Shown here piece after piece: positions 52,332 to 62,632 of a stretch of DNA of 64,000 bases. The position numbers and the translations under genes were made by a program. Position 1 is the stretch's first letter. Each line of letters begins with the position of its first letter. This DNA is from Marinobacter mobilis (lineage in GTDB: Bacteria; Pseudomonadota; Gammaproteobacteria; Pseudomonadales; Oleiphilaceae): positions 248,001-312,000 of the forward strand of contig NZ_FNNE01000005.1 of NCBI RefSeq assembly GCF_900106945.1, given 5' to 3'. The notes under the pieces are model-generated. The model saw nothing but the letters and a program-made list of their open reading frames with translations, was not told where the DNA came from and made no database searches.

Positions 52332-53795
52332 TCATTGGATGCCCAACAACGCCTTCAGCCAGTCAGTATCCAGGCATGCCTCGACGGCGTCCGCCAGCCG
52401 GTCCAGTTGCTGTTCCCGGTGACGGGCATAATCGACCGCGCGCCCGTCATCACTTAGTCCCCAGTGGCTCAACAACGCAGAACAGGCAGCCGGGTCGTCG
52501 AACACACCGTGGAGGTAGGTGCCCATCACCTGGCCATCCGTACTGATCGCGCCATCCACGTTCCCCCCCAGATCAACCAGGGGCCGCTCAAGACCTGAAC
52601 CGGTGGTGACACCGTTATGGATTTCGTAACCTGCCACCGTGCAGGGTTTACCTTGCCCGGGGGTGTTCAGGGTGCCGTTCACCCGGGTCAGCTGCTTGCC
52701 CGTTACCATGCGGGTGTCGATGTCGAGCCAGCCAAGACCGGCGCTGTCACCGGGCACCCCTTCCAGGCCATCAGGGTCACTGACGGTATGACCCAGCATC
52801 TGGAAACCGCCGCAGATACCGAATACATGGCCGCCGTAGCGCAGGTGGCGCTCGATGACCTCATCCCAGCCGTTGGTCCGCAGCCAGTCCAGATCGCCCC
52901 GGGTGTGCTTGCTGCCGGGCAGGATGATGACATCCGCCGCAGGGGGTGTCTGTTCGGGGCCAACGAACATCAGCTTAACCCCGGGATGCAGCCGCAGGGG
53001 ATCGAAATCGTTGTGGTTGCTGATCCGCGGCAGTACCGGCACCACCACTTTCAGGGCCCCGGTCTGATGCTCGCTGGAGGTACCGACGCTGTCCTCAGCA
53101 TCGAGCACCAGGCCATGGAGGTACGGCAACACGCCGTTCACTGGCCTGCCGGTGCGCTCGCTGAGCCAGTCCAGCCCCGGTTCCAGTAACGCGATGTCTC
53201 CGCGGAAACGGTTGATGATAAAGCCCCGGGTGCGGCTACGTTCCGACTCGGAGATCAGTTCCAGGGTGCCCACCAGCTGGGCAAAGACCCCACCCCGGTC
53301 GATGTCACCCACCAGCAGCACCGGGCAGTCCACCATCTCGGCAAAGCCCATGTTCGCGATGTCGTTGGCCCGCAGGTTGATTTCCGCCGGGCTGCCGGCA
53401 CCTTCGGCAATGATCACATCGTAACGGGAGCTCAGGGCCTGCCAGGCCTCCCGCACCGACTGCCGGGCCTCGGCCTTGTAGGCGTGATAATCCACCGCGT
53501 TCATGTTGCCGTAGACCTGTCCCCGCAGGATCACCTGGGCGCCGCAATCGGTTTGTGGCTTGAGCAACACCGGGTTCATGTCGCTGTGGGGCTCCAGCCC
53601 ACAGGCCAGCGCCTGAAGAGCGGTGGAGCGGCCAATCTCGCCGCCGTCCACGGTTACCGCGCTGTTGAGGGCCATGTTCTGGGGCTTGAACGGCGCCACC
53701 GACACCCCCTGACGATGCAGCCAGCGGCACAACGCTGCCACTACCGTGCTCTTGCCGGCATCCGAGGTGGTGCCCTGGATCATTAAGGTGGTCAT
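52332..53795 (-). CDS. cobQ: Cobyric acid synthase CobQ
   Basis: A 487-residue glutamine-dependent amidotransferase that amidates adenosylcobyrinic acid a,c-diamide at four side chains. The N-terminal ATPase domain begins [20 protein letters not shown] and contains the family block [13 protein letters not shown]. The C-terminal glutaminase domain has the nucleophile Cys in [11 protein letters not shown] and ends with GTYLHGVFD. It is the last gene of the minus-strand corrinoid operon, 4 bases after cobO, and convergent with the HEPN gene. Confidence 0.96.
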   Translation of the reverse strand: MTTLMIQGTTSDAGKSTVVAALCRWLHRQGVSVAPFKPQNMALNSAVTVDGGEIGRSTALQALACGLEPHSDMNPVLLKPQTDCGAQVILRGQVYGNMNAVDYHAYKAEARQSVREAWQALSSRYDVIIAEGAGSPAEINLRANDIANMGFAEMVDCPVLLVGDIDRGGVFAQLVGTLELISESERSRTRGFIINRFRGDIALLEPGLDWLSERTGRPVNGVLPYLHGLVLDAEDSVGTSSEHQTGALKVVVPVLPRISNHNDFDPLRLHPGVKLMFVGPEQTPPAADVIILPGSKHTRGDLDWLRTNGWDEVIERHLRYGGHVFGICGGFQMLGHTVSDPDGLEGVPGDSAGLGWLDIDTRMVTGKQLTRVNGTLNTPGQGKPCTVAGYEIHNGVTTGSGLERPLVDLGGNVDGAISTDGQVMGTYLHGVFDDPAACSALLSHWGLSDDGRAVDYARHREQQLDRLADAVEACLDTDWLKALLGIQ

Positions 53796-53799
53796 GGGA

Positions 53800-54411
53800 T
53801 TAGAGTTCCACGCCCTTCTGGGCCTTGATGCCCTGGTCCTTGAAGGCGTGCTTGACCACTTTCATTTCAGTCACGGTATCGGCCAGTTCGATCAGTTCCT
53901 TCGGTGCGTAGCGACCGGTCACGGTCACGTGCTGCATCTCCGGACGGTTGAACAGGTCGTCCAGTACCCGGTCGAGCTCCAGGTACTCGTAACGCAGGGC
54001 GATATTGAGTTCGTCCAGCAGTACCATGTCGTAACTGGGGTCTTTCAGCATTTTGCTGGCAATCTCCCAGGCCGCTTCCGCCGCCGCTACATCCTTCTGG
54101 CGATCCTGAGTGTCCCAGGTGTAGCCATCGCCCATAACGTGGTAATCCACATTGGGCAGGTTGCGGAAGAAGGTATCTTCGCCGGTGGTGAACTTGCCCT
54201 TGATGAACTGCACCACGCCGACTTTCATGCCATGCCCCAGGGCCCTCGCCACCATACCGAAGCCGGAACTGCTCTTGCCCTTGCCGGGGCCGGTCAGCAC
54301 CAGCAGCACGCCCTTTTCACTCTGGGCACGTGCAATGCGCTCCTGCATGACTTTCTGCTTGGCCGCCATACGGCGGGCGTGGCGTTCAGGGTCTTTGGCG
54401 TTCTCGCGCAT
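53800..54411 (-). CDS. cobO: Corrinoid adenosyltransferase CobO (BtuR/CobA type)
   Basis: A 203-residue ATP:cob(I)alamin adenosyltransferase, which adds the upper adenosyl ligand. The P-loop is [14 protein letters not shown] at about residue 39; further family blocks are [25 protein letters not shown] and [18 protein letters not shown]. Length is standard for the family. It lies between cobB and cobQ; it may serve salvage of imported corrinoids. Confidence 0.95.
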   Translation of the reverse strand: MRENAKDPERHARRMAAKQKVMQERIARAQSEKGVLLVLTGPGKGKSSSGFGMVARALGHGMKVGVVQFIKGKFTTGEDTFFRNLPNVDYHVMGDGYTWDTQDRQKDVAAAEAAWEIASKMLKDPSYDMVLLDELNIALRYEYLELDRVLDDLFNRPEMQHVTVTGRYAPKELIELADTVTEMKVVKHAFKDQGIKAQKGVEL

Positions 54412-54450
54412 GACAGTGTCCTCGTTTGAAATATAGGAAAGTGGGGAACG

Positions 54451-55767
54451 TTAGTAGGCTGTTAACGGCTGCCCGCGGAACAGCGCTGCTACCAGTGCCG
54501 GTGCCGAGGGGAAATAGCCGTGGAAATAGGTGGCGGTGAGGCTACCGGCATGGAACACCGGCTCCGCCTCGGTGCCCGCCAGCTTGCGGGTACAGGCCAG
54601 CGGCGGCAGCTCAGTTTCCAGACGGGAGTGGTGGTAGGTGTGGCCTCGCAGCTCGCCCTCATCCGCCCTCAGACTTTGTAGCCCTAGGCCCTGCAGACGG
54701 CCTTCCATGATCGCCCGCCCTGCCAGCAGGCCCAGCATCGGGTGAGGCTGACCGTCCCTGTCGACCAGTTCGCTGGCGCAAGCCATCAGCCCGCCACATT
54801 CCGCCAGGATCGGCTTACCGGCGTGATGGAACGCGCGGATCGAGGCCATCATGGACGTATTGGCCGCCAGGGTAGCGGCATGCAGCTCCGGGTAACCGCC
54901 GGGGAGCCAGAGCGCGTCGACCTCCGGCAGCTGAGCGTCGCTCAGCGGGGAGAAATAGGTCAGGGTTGCGCCCTGGGCTTCCAGCAGGTCGACATTAGCG
55001 CGGTAGATGAAAGCAAAGGCCGCATCCCGGGCAATGCCAATGCGAACACCGTCCAGCAGCCGGGTCGGCGGCGCAGGGTGTTCTGCGGTCAGGGTTACGG
55101 TGGCGGGCAAACGATCCAGCCCGGCCTTGGCCAGCACCGCCGCGGCGGCGTCCAGCTGCTGGTCGAGATGCGCCAGTTCAGACGCCTGCACCAGCCCGAG
55201 GTGCCGATCAGGGATCGCCATGGCCTCGTCACGGGGAATTGCCCCCAGCAGCTCAATACCGTCAGGCAGGCTCGCCGCCAGCATCTCACCGTGGCGGGGA
55301 CTGCCGATGCGATTGGCAATCACCTGCCCGATCTTCACATCCGGGCGAAAGCTGGCCAGCCCGAGGGCGACCGCGCCAAAAGTCTGCGCCATGCCGCGGG
55401 CATCAATCACCGGCAACACCGGCAACCCGGCCAGCGCGGCCAGGTCGGCGCTGGACGGATCGCCATCAAACAGTCCCATAGCACCTTCCACCAGCACCAG
55501 GTCCGCGTCCCGGGCAGCCTCAGCCAGACGCCAGTGGCATTCGGCCTCACCGGTCATCCACGGATGCAGCTGATACACAGGTTGCCCCGAGGCCACCTCA
55601 AGCACCATCGGGTCCAGGTAATCCGGGCCATGCTTGAATACCCGCACCTTGCGCCCGGCATTACGGTGCAGACGAGCCAGCGCCGCGGTGACGATGGATT
55701 TTCCCTGGCCGGAGCCAGGGGCCGTGATCAGGGCCGCCGGCGCCTGGCCGGTAATGATGTCAGTCAC
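54451..55767 (-). CDS. cobB: Cobyrinic acid a,c-diamide synthase CobB
   Basis: A 438-residue glutamine amidotransferase that forms the a,c-diamide of (hydrogeno)cobyrinic acid. The ATPase domain has ITAPGSGQGKSIVTAALARL and HGPDYLDPMV, with VLVEGAMGLFDG. The C-terminal glutaminase domain has LWLPGGYPELHA and the Cys nucleophile in LAECGGLMACA. It lies between btuD and cobO. Its presence suggests that incomplete corrinoids can be completed, even though no earlier ring-synthesis genes are in the window. Confidence 0.95.
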   Translation of the reverse strand: MTDIITGQAPAALITAPGSGQGKSIVTAALARLHRNAGRKVRVFKHGPDYLDPMVLEVASGQPVYQLHPWMTGEAECHWRLAEAARDADLVLVEGAMGLFDGDPSSADLAALAGLPVLPVIDARGMAQTFGAVALGLASFRPDVKIGQVIANRIGSPRHGEMLAASLPDGIELLGAIPRDEAMAIPDRHLGLVQASELAHLDQQLDAAAAVLAKAGLDRLPATVTLTAEHPAPPTRLLDGVRIGIARDAAFAFIYRANVDLLEAQGATLTYFSPLSDAQLPEVDALWLPGGYPELHAATLAANTSMMASIRAFHHAGKPILAECGGLMACASELVDRDGQPHPMLGLLAGRAIMEGRLQGLGLQSLRADEGELRGHTYHHSRLETELPPLACTRKLAGTEAEPVFHAGSLTATYFHGYFPSAPALVAALFRGQPLTAY

Positions 55768-55776
55768 AGGATCTCC

Positions 55777-56544
55777 TCAGCGCACCGGCACAAACACCGG
55801 CGCGCCATCCAGTTCAGTGGTAGCCAGACGCTGGCCATAGAGACGCTCCAGCGCATCCGGGACCAGCATTCGCTCAACGGGTCCCCAGCAGGCTTCGCCG
55901 TCGGGGTAAAGCAACAGTACATGACTGCACCAGCGGGCCGCGAGATTCAGATCGTGCAGGCACATGAACACAGCCTTGCCATGACCGGCCTCTTCGGTCA
56001 GCAGCTCCATGACGGCAATCTGGTGATGCAGGTCGAGATGGTTGGTGGGCTCATCCGCCAGCCAGATGGCCGGAGACTGGGTCAGCACGGTGGCGATGGC
56101 CACCCGCTGACGCTCACCGCCAGACAGGGTACTGACCAGACGACTGGCCAGGTGCGCCACATCAAGCCGGCTGAGCGCCTGCTGTGCCAGTTTGAGGTCG
56201 TCGGCGGACTCCATCTGCCAGCTCGACAGGAACGGGTGGCGTCCGATCAGCGCCGTTTCCAGTACGGTGGCCGGAAAGCCGTCCTGACGCTCCTGGAACA
56301 CCAGCCCCAGATGGCGGGCAATGGTCCGACGTTTCTGCTCCGCCAGCGGCTGGTCATCCAGCAACACGGCGCCGCTGCGGGGCGCACGCAGGCCCGCCAG
56401 GGTATGCATCAGGGTGGTCTTGCCTGCGCCGTTCGGGCCCAGTACGCCCCAGATCTGGCCGGGCTCGACCTGCAGGCTCAGCGCCCGGCCATCGGCGCGG
56501 TCGGGGACATCAATGATCAGGTCCGCGGTTCGCAGCTGGCTCAT
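55777..56544 (-). CDS. btuD: Corrinoid ABC transporter ATPase BtuD-like
   Basis: A 255-residue ABC ATPase of the iron-siderophore/B12 type (FecE/BtuD). Walker A is LGPNGAGKTTLMH, the signature is TLSGGERQRVAIA, Walker B and D-loop are IWLADEPTNHLD, and the switch His is in VFMCLHDLNLAARW. It overlaps the btuC stop by one base. Assigned to corrinoid rather than iron uptake by the surrounding cob genes and receptor. Confidence 0.92.
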   Translation of the reverse strand: MSQLRTADLIIDVPDRADGRALSLQVEPGQIWGVLGPNGAGKTTLMHTLAGLRAPRSGAVLLDDQPLAEQKRRTIARHLGLVFQERQDGFPATVLETALIGRHPFLSSWQMESADDLKLAQQALSRLDVAHLASRLVSTLSGGERQRVAIATVLTQSPAIWLADEPTNHLDLHHQIAVMELLTEEAGHGKAVFMCLHDLNLAARWCSHVLLLYPDGEACWGPVERMLVPDALERLYGQRLATTELDGAPVFVPVR

Positions 56545-57515
56545 CAGCGGCTCCGGTACAGCAGCAACAGGAAGGTGGGTACACCGAGCAGGGCGGTAAT
56601 CACCCCGACCGGCAACTGTTCAGGGGCAATGATGGTTCGCGCCAGGGTATCTGCAAGCATCAGCAGGATGCCACCGGCCAGGGCACAGGCGGGCAGGATC
56701 AGGCGCTGGTCGTTGCCCAGCACCAGCCGCAGCATGTGCGGCACCACCAGCCCGACAAAACCGATACTGCCCGCCGTGGTCACTGCCACCGCCGTCAGCA
56801 GGCTGGCCACCACGTACACCGTCCATTCCAGCGGACGCACGGCCACGCCAAGGGCCGCTGCCTGCAGCGGCCCCCGGGCCAGTACATTGAGGCTTCGGCC
56901 CAGCGGCACCACCAGCAGACACGCCAGCGCCAGCAGCACCAGCGCCAGCGATGGGGTACCGGCGTAGGACAAGTCGCCCATCAACCAATACAGCATGCCC
57001 GGAAGCCGCTCCGCGGGACTGATCGCCAGCATCAGGGTAATCACCGCACCCCAGCCAGCCGCCACCACCACGCCGGTCAGCAACAACCGCGATGGCGTCC
57101 AGCTGCCAGTACCATGGGCCAGCCCAAACACCAGAAGGGTCGCGACCATCGCGCCGGCAAAGGCTGAACCGGAAACCATCAGACCACCGACCCCGGCCAG
57201 CATGGCCAGCAGAGCGCCAACAGCGGCCCCGCCAGACAATCCCAGCACGTAGGGATCCGCCAGCGGATTGCGCAGCAGCACCTGCATCAACGCACCGGCC
57301 ACCGCCAGCAGGCCACCCGTGGCCAGCGCCGCCAGCGTCCGCGGTACCCGCAGTTCCAGAATCAGGGTCCGTTGCAATTGGGTGCCTTCGCCGGTCAACA
57401 CCGCCCACACGTCCGCCACCCCGACCGAGGCACTGCCCACGGTCACCGACAACAGAAAGGCGGCCAAAGCCGCCAGTGCCAGCAGCATCAATGGTAGCCA
57501 GTAACGGCCCATCAA
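56544..57515 (-). CDS. btuC: Corrinoid ABC transporter permease BtuC-like
   Basis: A 323-residue FecCD/BtuC permease with about ten membrane helices. Family blocks are LRVPRTLAALATGGLLAVAG, NPLADPYVLGLSGGAAVGAL, GSIGFVGLVVPHMLRLVLG (near the C-terminus) and LPVGVITALLGVPTFLLLL. It lies between btuF and btuD and imports the substrate delivered by BtuF. Confidence 0.94.
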   Translation of the reverse strand: MMGRYWLPLMLLALAALAAFLLSVTVGSASVGVADVWAVLTGEGTQLQRTLILELRVPRTLAALATGGLLAVAGALMQVLLRNPLADPYVLGLSGGAAVGALLAMLAGVGGLMVSGSAFAGAMVATLLVFGLAHGTGSWTPSRLLLTGVVVAAGWGAVITLMLAISPAERLPGMLYWLMGDLSYAGTPSLALVLLALACLLVVPLGRSLNVLARGPLQAAALGVAVRPLEWTVYVVASLLTAVAVTTAGSIGFVGLVVPHMLRLVLGNDQRLILPACALAGGILLMLADTLARTIIAPEQLPVGVITALLGVPTFLLLLYRSR

Positions 57516-57545
57516 CCGCCCCTCCGCAACCGGGACAACCCACCC

Positions 57546-58436
57546 TCAGCGCCGGCCACGGGCAATCTCCAGTTTCTGGCAGAACAGTTCACTGCCCTGC
57601 AACATCCTCGGGGTAGGTCGCTGGATCAGCGACGGCGGTACAAAAAACAGATTCCCAACACGGGTGGCATCAAGGCTGCTGTAGTTCTGCCAGCGATCCA
57701 GCCAAGCCCGGTTTTCCTCCCCCATGCCACCGGCCAGAATCGCCTCCGGATTGGCTTCCAGCACCGCTTCATCACTGATTCGCGGCACCAGCCGTGGCAA
57801 CTCACCAAACACGTTATAACCGCCACACAGGGCGATCACCTTGCCGATCAGGTGCTGGTTGTTCACTGTCATCAACGGCTCGTCCCAGACCTGATAGAAC
57901 ACCGGCACCGGGGCTCGATCACTGTAACGTGCCGCCAGCTCCGCCATGCCGGTCCGGAAGCGCTCAGCCTCGGCCCAGCCCTCGGCTTCGGTCCCGGCGA
58001 GGGTCGCAAGGCGCTCGATCACCGACGACACATCCTCAAAGTCCCGGGGTTCGATGGAAAACACCGGCAACCCCAGATTACGGATGGTCTGTATCTGTTC
58101 CTGAGGGTTGCCGGTCACCCAGGCAATCACCAGATCCGGCTGCAGCGAGATCAGCTTTTCCAGATCAAGGCGGGTATGGCTGCCCACCGAGGCCACCGTT
58201 TTCGCTTCCGGGGGATAGTCGCTCCAGGCCACCACCGCCACCACCTGGTCACCGGCACCGGCGGACCACAACAGTTCCGAGGCGCCCGGCGACAACCCGG
58301 CAATACGCTGGGCTGGCGCCGGCAGGCACACCTGCTGGCCGGTATCATCCGTTGCACAGACCCCGGCATGAGCAGGCAGGACCGGCAGCACCGCCAGCAG
58401 CAACGCGGTCAGCCCCTGTTTGATCAGTTTTGGCAT
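57546..58436 (-). CDS. btuF: Corrinoid ABC transporter binding protein BtuF-like
   Basis: A 296-residue periplasmic protein of the TroA/BtuF fold. A signal peptide (LIKQGLTALLLAVLPVLPAHA) is followed by QRIAGLSPGASELLWSAGAG, VVAWSDYPPEAKTVASVG and the long helix region. PDLVIAWVTGNPQEQI and NVFGELPRLVPRISDEAVLEA are typical of BtuF-like proteins, including the acidic residues that dock to BtuC. Its start overlaps the end of the CobN-like gene by 13 bases. Confidence 0.92.
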   Translation of the reverse strand: MPKLIKQGLTALLLAVLPVLPAHAGVCATDDTGQQVCLPAPAQRIAGLSPGASELLWSAGAGDQVVAVVAWSDYPPEAKTVASVGSHTRLDLEKLISLQPDLVIAWVTGNPQEQIQTIRNLGLPVFSIEPRDFEDVSSVIERLATLAGTEAEGWAEAERFRTGMAELAARYSDRAPVPVFYQVWDEPLMTVNNQHLIGKVIALCGGYNVFGELPRLVPRISDEAVLEANPEAILAGGMGEENRAWLDRWQNYSSLDATRVGNLFFVPPSLIQRPTPRMLQGSELFCQKLEIARGRR

Positions 58437-61400
58437 AGTTCCAATTGGATTCCTGTCTGGCGGCAGAGACGAGACTGCAGAGGCAGACTGTCCAGTGGCG
58501 CACCGCCCTTGCGGGCATTATCAAACGCTTCCCGCTGGGCCGGGTCCAGTTGCCCGGACACCCAGTCCATCAGCGGGTGATCGGGCCGGGTATGGCCGTC
58601 GCCGGGCAGGCCGTGATCGATCACGTTCTGGGCAAAATCCTCCACCAGCGGCTCCAGGGTCAGCCAGCTGGTTTCCCAGTAGCCTCGCTTCGCGGCCAGC
58701 AGCGCCGTTGCCTGCATGTGTGTCTTGACGTGGACATTGTTGCCCTCCGACAGGAAATCATCCAGCCCAATGTTGTGACGATCCTGAAAATACACTTGGT
58801 TGACCTCATCCCACACCCACGACTTCACCACCTGAGGACTGGTGATCTGCCAGCCCCACAGGTTGTCGAGGAAGTCGCTACCCATGGTACGGGCACCCGC
58901 GTAATCATGATCCATCAGCGGCCGGATCCACTGGGGATTGAGGTTGCGGGACTGCAATTCCTGCAGCAACGCCCGCTGCAGGCTCTGAACCCTGGGGTTG
59001 TCCGGATTGGCATACTGCAAGACCCGGTTCTCCGGCGGCTGACCACGCACCCGTTCGACGGCGTTGGACAGTCCGCCCTGGTAATCAAAACCATCGTCAT
59101 TGTCGATCAGGCCATAGAGATGACTGGCCCGGCCCAGGTAGGTGCGGTCCACACGCGCCAGCAGCAGGTCGAACATCCGGTGTTCTGCTTCCCCCTGGCG
59201 ACGGCTGCCATAGGCGTGCCCCATACGCCGGCGGTAGGCATCCGCCAGCTCATCGCGACTGTTCCAGGCCCCGGTCCGGGTGGCCAGTCGGTTGACGCCA
59301 GCGCCATAGGCTCCGGGGGCGGTACCAAAGACTCGCAACGAGGCCAGCCCACCGGCTTCAGCGGCACTGACGCCGGAGGCCAGCAGCTGGCGGGTATCGG
59401 CCAGCCAGCGGGCGGCAACCCGGTTCACCGCCAGCGGCTCGGAACCACGCTCGGCCATCCCCTCCGGCAAGGTGGACAGCACAGCTGTCAGCGCCGCGTC
59501 CAGCTCAGGGTGCAGGGCCACAATGGTATCGGCGGAACCGGCCAGCGCCAGCAGCACCGCCTGATCCAGCCATTCCAGTTGATTGCCGTAAAGATCCCGG
59601 AACAGGCCAGAGGTTGTAAACAGCACATCCCGGCGCTCGCTGTACGCCTGTTCCGGCCCTACGGGCAAGCGTTCCAGCCCCTTAACGATACCGCGGGAAT
59701 TCCACACCGGCCGGATCCCCAGCAGCTGCAACCCAAACGCCACCATGACCCCTTCATCGCGAACGGTGTCGGAAGCCCACAGCACCAGCGCGTCACTGCC
59801 ATCGTCTTCGGCACGATCCTGACGACGGGCCTCAGTGGCCAGTTCTTCAGCCAGGCTCCAGGCCACCCGGGTTGGGATCAGGTCGCCGGAGAGGGCATGG
59901 AAGTTTCGGCCGGTAGGCAGCACCGCCGGGGTCCGCAACGGGTCATTGCCCTCACCGGGCTCAACGAAGCGACCCGACAGGCCTGCCAGCAAAGCCGCCT
60001 TCTCAGCCGCCGGTGACGCCGTCAGCTGCGCTCGCCAATGCTCCGGCACCACACCGGTTTCACCCGCCATTGAGGCCAGCATGGTATCAATGGCGTCAGT
60101 ATCCCAGTCACGGCCCAGCACATGCAGGCCCAGGGGCATGAACTGCTCCTGGACATCGGTGACATAATGCCCGGCCTCATGGACCAGCAGATCTTCGGAG
60201 ATGGTATCCAGCGATACGGCGTCTGCGGCCAGTCCAGCCTCGCTGGCAATGGTTTGCTCTATGGTTTCGGTCAGGTTGAGCTGACGGATCTTCTGGCGCA
60301 GCAATTCAACCGCGCGACGGCGGGTGGGGCTGTTGGGCGCCACCGAGGCTTCGTAAGTCTCCACCAGCTGACGAATCTCCAGCAGTTCATCGTAAAGCTC
60401 GGTCGCCGCCAGTGGTGGCGTCAGATGGCTAATCATCACCGCCAGCGCCCGGCGCTTGGCCTGAATACCTTCACCGACACCATCGACGATATAGGGGTAA
60501 AGCAGCGGCAGGTTGCCACTCAACAGTTCCGGATAATCATCCTCGGTTAGCGCCGCCCGCCGCCGGGGCAGAAACTCCCGTGTGGAATGGCGGCCCACAT
60601 AGACCAGGGCATCGGCATCGAACTGACTCCGGAGCCAGTAATAGAACGCCACATACTGATGGGTCGGCGGGAACGTGGTATTGGCGTGAAGCAGTTCCTC
60701 GTCCACTTCCCAGCCGCGCGGGGGCTGGGGGCCAAGGAAGACATTGCCAAAGCGCAGTCCCGGGAAGATCAGGTCGTTGTCCACCACCATCGACCGGCCC
60801 GGAGCCGGTCCCCAGCCGGACAAGCCGGGAAACCCGCTGGCCAGCAGGTCATCGCGGGCGCCATCCACCTCGGCACGACCTCCGCCTTCATTGAGCCTTT
60901 CAAGCCACTGACTGTGGTAGTCATCCAGCCGTTCCACCGCCAGCGGCCGCGCCGGATGGTTGAGGTTTTCCAGCAGGTGGCGCAGGTCACGGATACCACG
61001 ATCCAGCAGCGCCAGCGCGATGTCGTGCTCACCCGCGACGAACGCCTGATGCAGGCGTTCGTGCAGATACCCCACCGGACCACTGACCATCTCCGCCTGA
61101 ACCACGGCAGGCAGTGTCTGGAAATAGGCCTGGTAGCTATTGGCATCCATGGAGGCCACCTGCGGCGCCATCTCCCGCAGCGCACGGGGATCGTCCGGAA
61201 GACTGATCCCCCGCTGCTGGATCAGCTCCAGCAGCGCCTGCGGGGATGCCGGCAGCGGTCCGGTCTGGTAGCCTTCGGCCTGCAGCCAGTGCAGCATTTC
61301 CCACAACGATGCCGGCACATCAAGGCTGTCGGCACCGATGTTCTGACGGCCGGGGGGATGGTTGTAGTAGATCAGGGCAACCCGCTTATCAGCGTTGTCC

Positions 61401-62629
61401 TGCGCCTGAAGCCGTTGCCACCGGTGCAGGCGTTCCACCAGTGCGGACACCCGCTCCGGCACGGGCGTGGTCAGGGTCAGACGAACCCCGGTGCGTTCAT
61501 CAATCAGCGGCGGTCTCGCCACCGCCAGCGCCATGGGCTGGCTGACGCCCTGCAGTTCCGGCATCGCCAACTGGTAATGCACCGAGTCTGCCGGCAGGCC
61601 ATCCACCGACAACCGCCACTGGCTCTCAGTAAGGTCACTCAGGCGCAGGCCCTTGATGACCGGCACGTTCAACCCGGCCAGGGCCTCGGTCACCGTTTCC
61701 CGACCCTCACCACCGCCAATCACGAAATCCTGCAGACTGACCAGACCGGCCAGGGACGCGCTGCCCACACTACTCGGCAACGAAGCCAATGCCTGGGCGC
61801 TGGCACCACCCCAGCGGGCAAGGATGGCGAAACACTGGATATGCCGTTGTTCGAGCTGCCAGCACAGCTGATCCAGCAACGCCCGGTCACCGGGCCGGTC
61901 GCCACTGTCGAGATCCAGCAACGCCACCACCGGCCCGTCGGTCAGCCCGAGGGCATCCGCCAGCTCCGTGGTCTGGCCATTCCGGTAGTAACGAATGGCA
62001 GCCCGGGGGCTGGGTGCAGGTACGGCCAGCGGCTGGCCCGCCTGGACCAGCATCCAGGCCATCAGGTTGGCCAGATGTTCTGGCGTACGCCCCTGATAAT
62101 AGGCCCGCCCCTGCAACCACCGCGCCTGATCAGGAAAGCCGGTCTGTTGCTGGCGAAGATGGTCCAGCGCTGCGACGTTGGCCTCCGGCGCGGCCACCAC
62201 CGCATCCAGCTCCGCCTTGCCGAGGTTCGCCAACGGCCACTGCTCATCCAGATAGGACAACCGCACCAGTCGCCGGTCACTGTTGATCGCCAGTACCGGC
62301 AACGGTCGCTGGCCGATGCGAGCACGCACCCCGCGCTCCAGACGCTCGACCTGGTCACCGAACACCGCCGCCAGCAGCAAGGCATCCGCCCCGGCCAGCA
62401 ACTGTTCCAGCTGGGGATCTGTCAGCGATGCCAGCTGCACCGGCGTACGCAACATCACCTTGTGGTCCGGGTGCTGATCGACAAAGGCGTGGGCCCCGGC
62501 GGCCAGTTCGGCAGCCGAGCGCTCAGATACCACACCCACCACGGTAGCCGCACTGGCCCACAGGGGCACCAGCGCCAGCCAGCCGAGCAGGATGCCGGCT
62601 ATCCCGCCGGCACGGATTCGGCCCACCAT
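58424..62629 (-). CDS. Exported CobN-like chelatase (CobN/BchH/HmuS family)
   Basis: A 1401-residue protein of the large-subunit chelatase family (CobN, BchH and the heme-dechelatase HmuS). Body blocks include PGRQNIGADSLDVPASLWEML, GWGPAPGRSMVVDND, PPTHQYVAFYYWLR, VYVGRHSTREFLPRRRAAL and VLWASDTVRDEGVMVAFGLQ. Unlike cytoplasmic CobN it begins with a Sec signal: GIAGILLGWLALVPLWASA, with a cleavage site after ASA. No C-terminal anchor is visible. The ATPase partners of cobaltochelatase (CobS/CobT type) are not present. It lies between the BtuB-like receptor and btuF, so it probably acts on an imported tetrapyrrole in the periplasm, inserting or removing a metal. That role is inference. Confidence 0.88.
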   Translation of the reverse strand: MVGRIRAGGIAGILLGWLALVPLWASAATVVGVVSERSAAELAAGAHAFVDQHPDHKVMLRTPVQLASLTDPQLEQLLAGADALLLAAVFGDQVERLERGVRARIGQRPLPVLAINSDRRLVRLSYLDEQWPLANLGKAELDAVVAAPEANVAALDHLRQQQTGFPDQARWLQGRAYYQGRTPEHLANLMAWMLVQAGQPLAVPAPSPRAAIRYYRNGQTTELADALGLTDGPVVALLDLDSGDRPGDRALLDQLCWQLEQRHIQCFAILARWGGASAQALASLPSSVGSASLAGLVSLQDFVIGGGEGRETVTEALAGLNVPVIKGLRLSDLTESQWRLSVDGLPADSVHYQLAMPELQGVSQPMALAVARPPLIDERTGVRLTLTTPVPERVSALVERLHRWQRLQAQDNADKRVALIYYNHPPGRQNIGADSLDVPASLWEMLHWLQAEGYQTGPLPASPQALLELIQQRGISLPDDPRALREMAPQVASMDANSYQAYFQTLPAVVQAEMVSGPVGYLHERLHQAFVAGEHDIALALLDRGIRDLRHLLENLNHPARPLAVERLDDYHSQWLERLNEGGGRAEVDGARDDLLASGFPGLSGWGPAPGRSMVVDNDLIFPGLRFGNVFLGPQPPRGWEVDEELLHANTTFPPTHQYVAFYYWLRSQFDADALVYVGRHSTREFLPRRRAALTEDDYPELLSGNLPLLYPYIVDGVGEGIQAKRRALAVMISHLTPPLAATELYDELLEIRQLVETYEASVAPNSPTRRRAVELLRQKIRQLNLTETIEQTIASEAGLAADAVSLDTISEDLLVHEAGHYVTDVQEQFMPLGLHVLGRDWDTDAIDTMLASMAGETGVVPEHWRAQLTASPAAEKAALLAGLSGRFVEPGEGNDPLRTPAVLPTGRNFHALSGDLIPTRVAWSLAEELATEARRQDRAEDDGSDALVLWASDTVRDEGVMVAFGLQLLGIRPVWNSRGIVKGLERLPVGPEQAYSERRDVLFTTSGLFRDLYGNQLEWLDQAVLLALAGSADTIVALHPELDAALTAVLSTLPEGMAERGSEPLAVNRVAARWLADTRQLLASGVSAAEAGGLASLRVFGTAPGAYGAGVNRLATRTGAWNSRDELADAYRRRMGHAYGSRRQGEAEHRMFDLLLARVDRTYLGRASHLYGLIDNDDGFDYQGGLSNAVERVRGQPPENRVLQYANPDNPRVQSLQRALLQELQSRNLNPQWIRPLMDHDYAGARTMGSDFLDNLWGWQITSPQVVKSWVWDEVNQVYFQDRHNIGLDDFLSEGNNVHVKTHMQATALLAAKRGYWETSWLTLEPLVEDFAQNVIDHGLPGDGHTRPDHPLMDWVSGQLDPAQREAFDNARKGGAPLDSLPLQSRLCRQTGIQLELCQN

Positions 62630-62632
62630 GAC

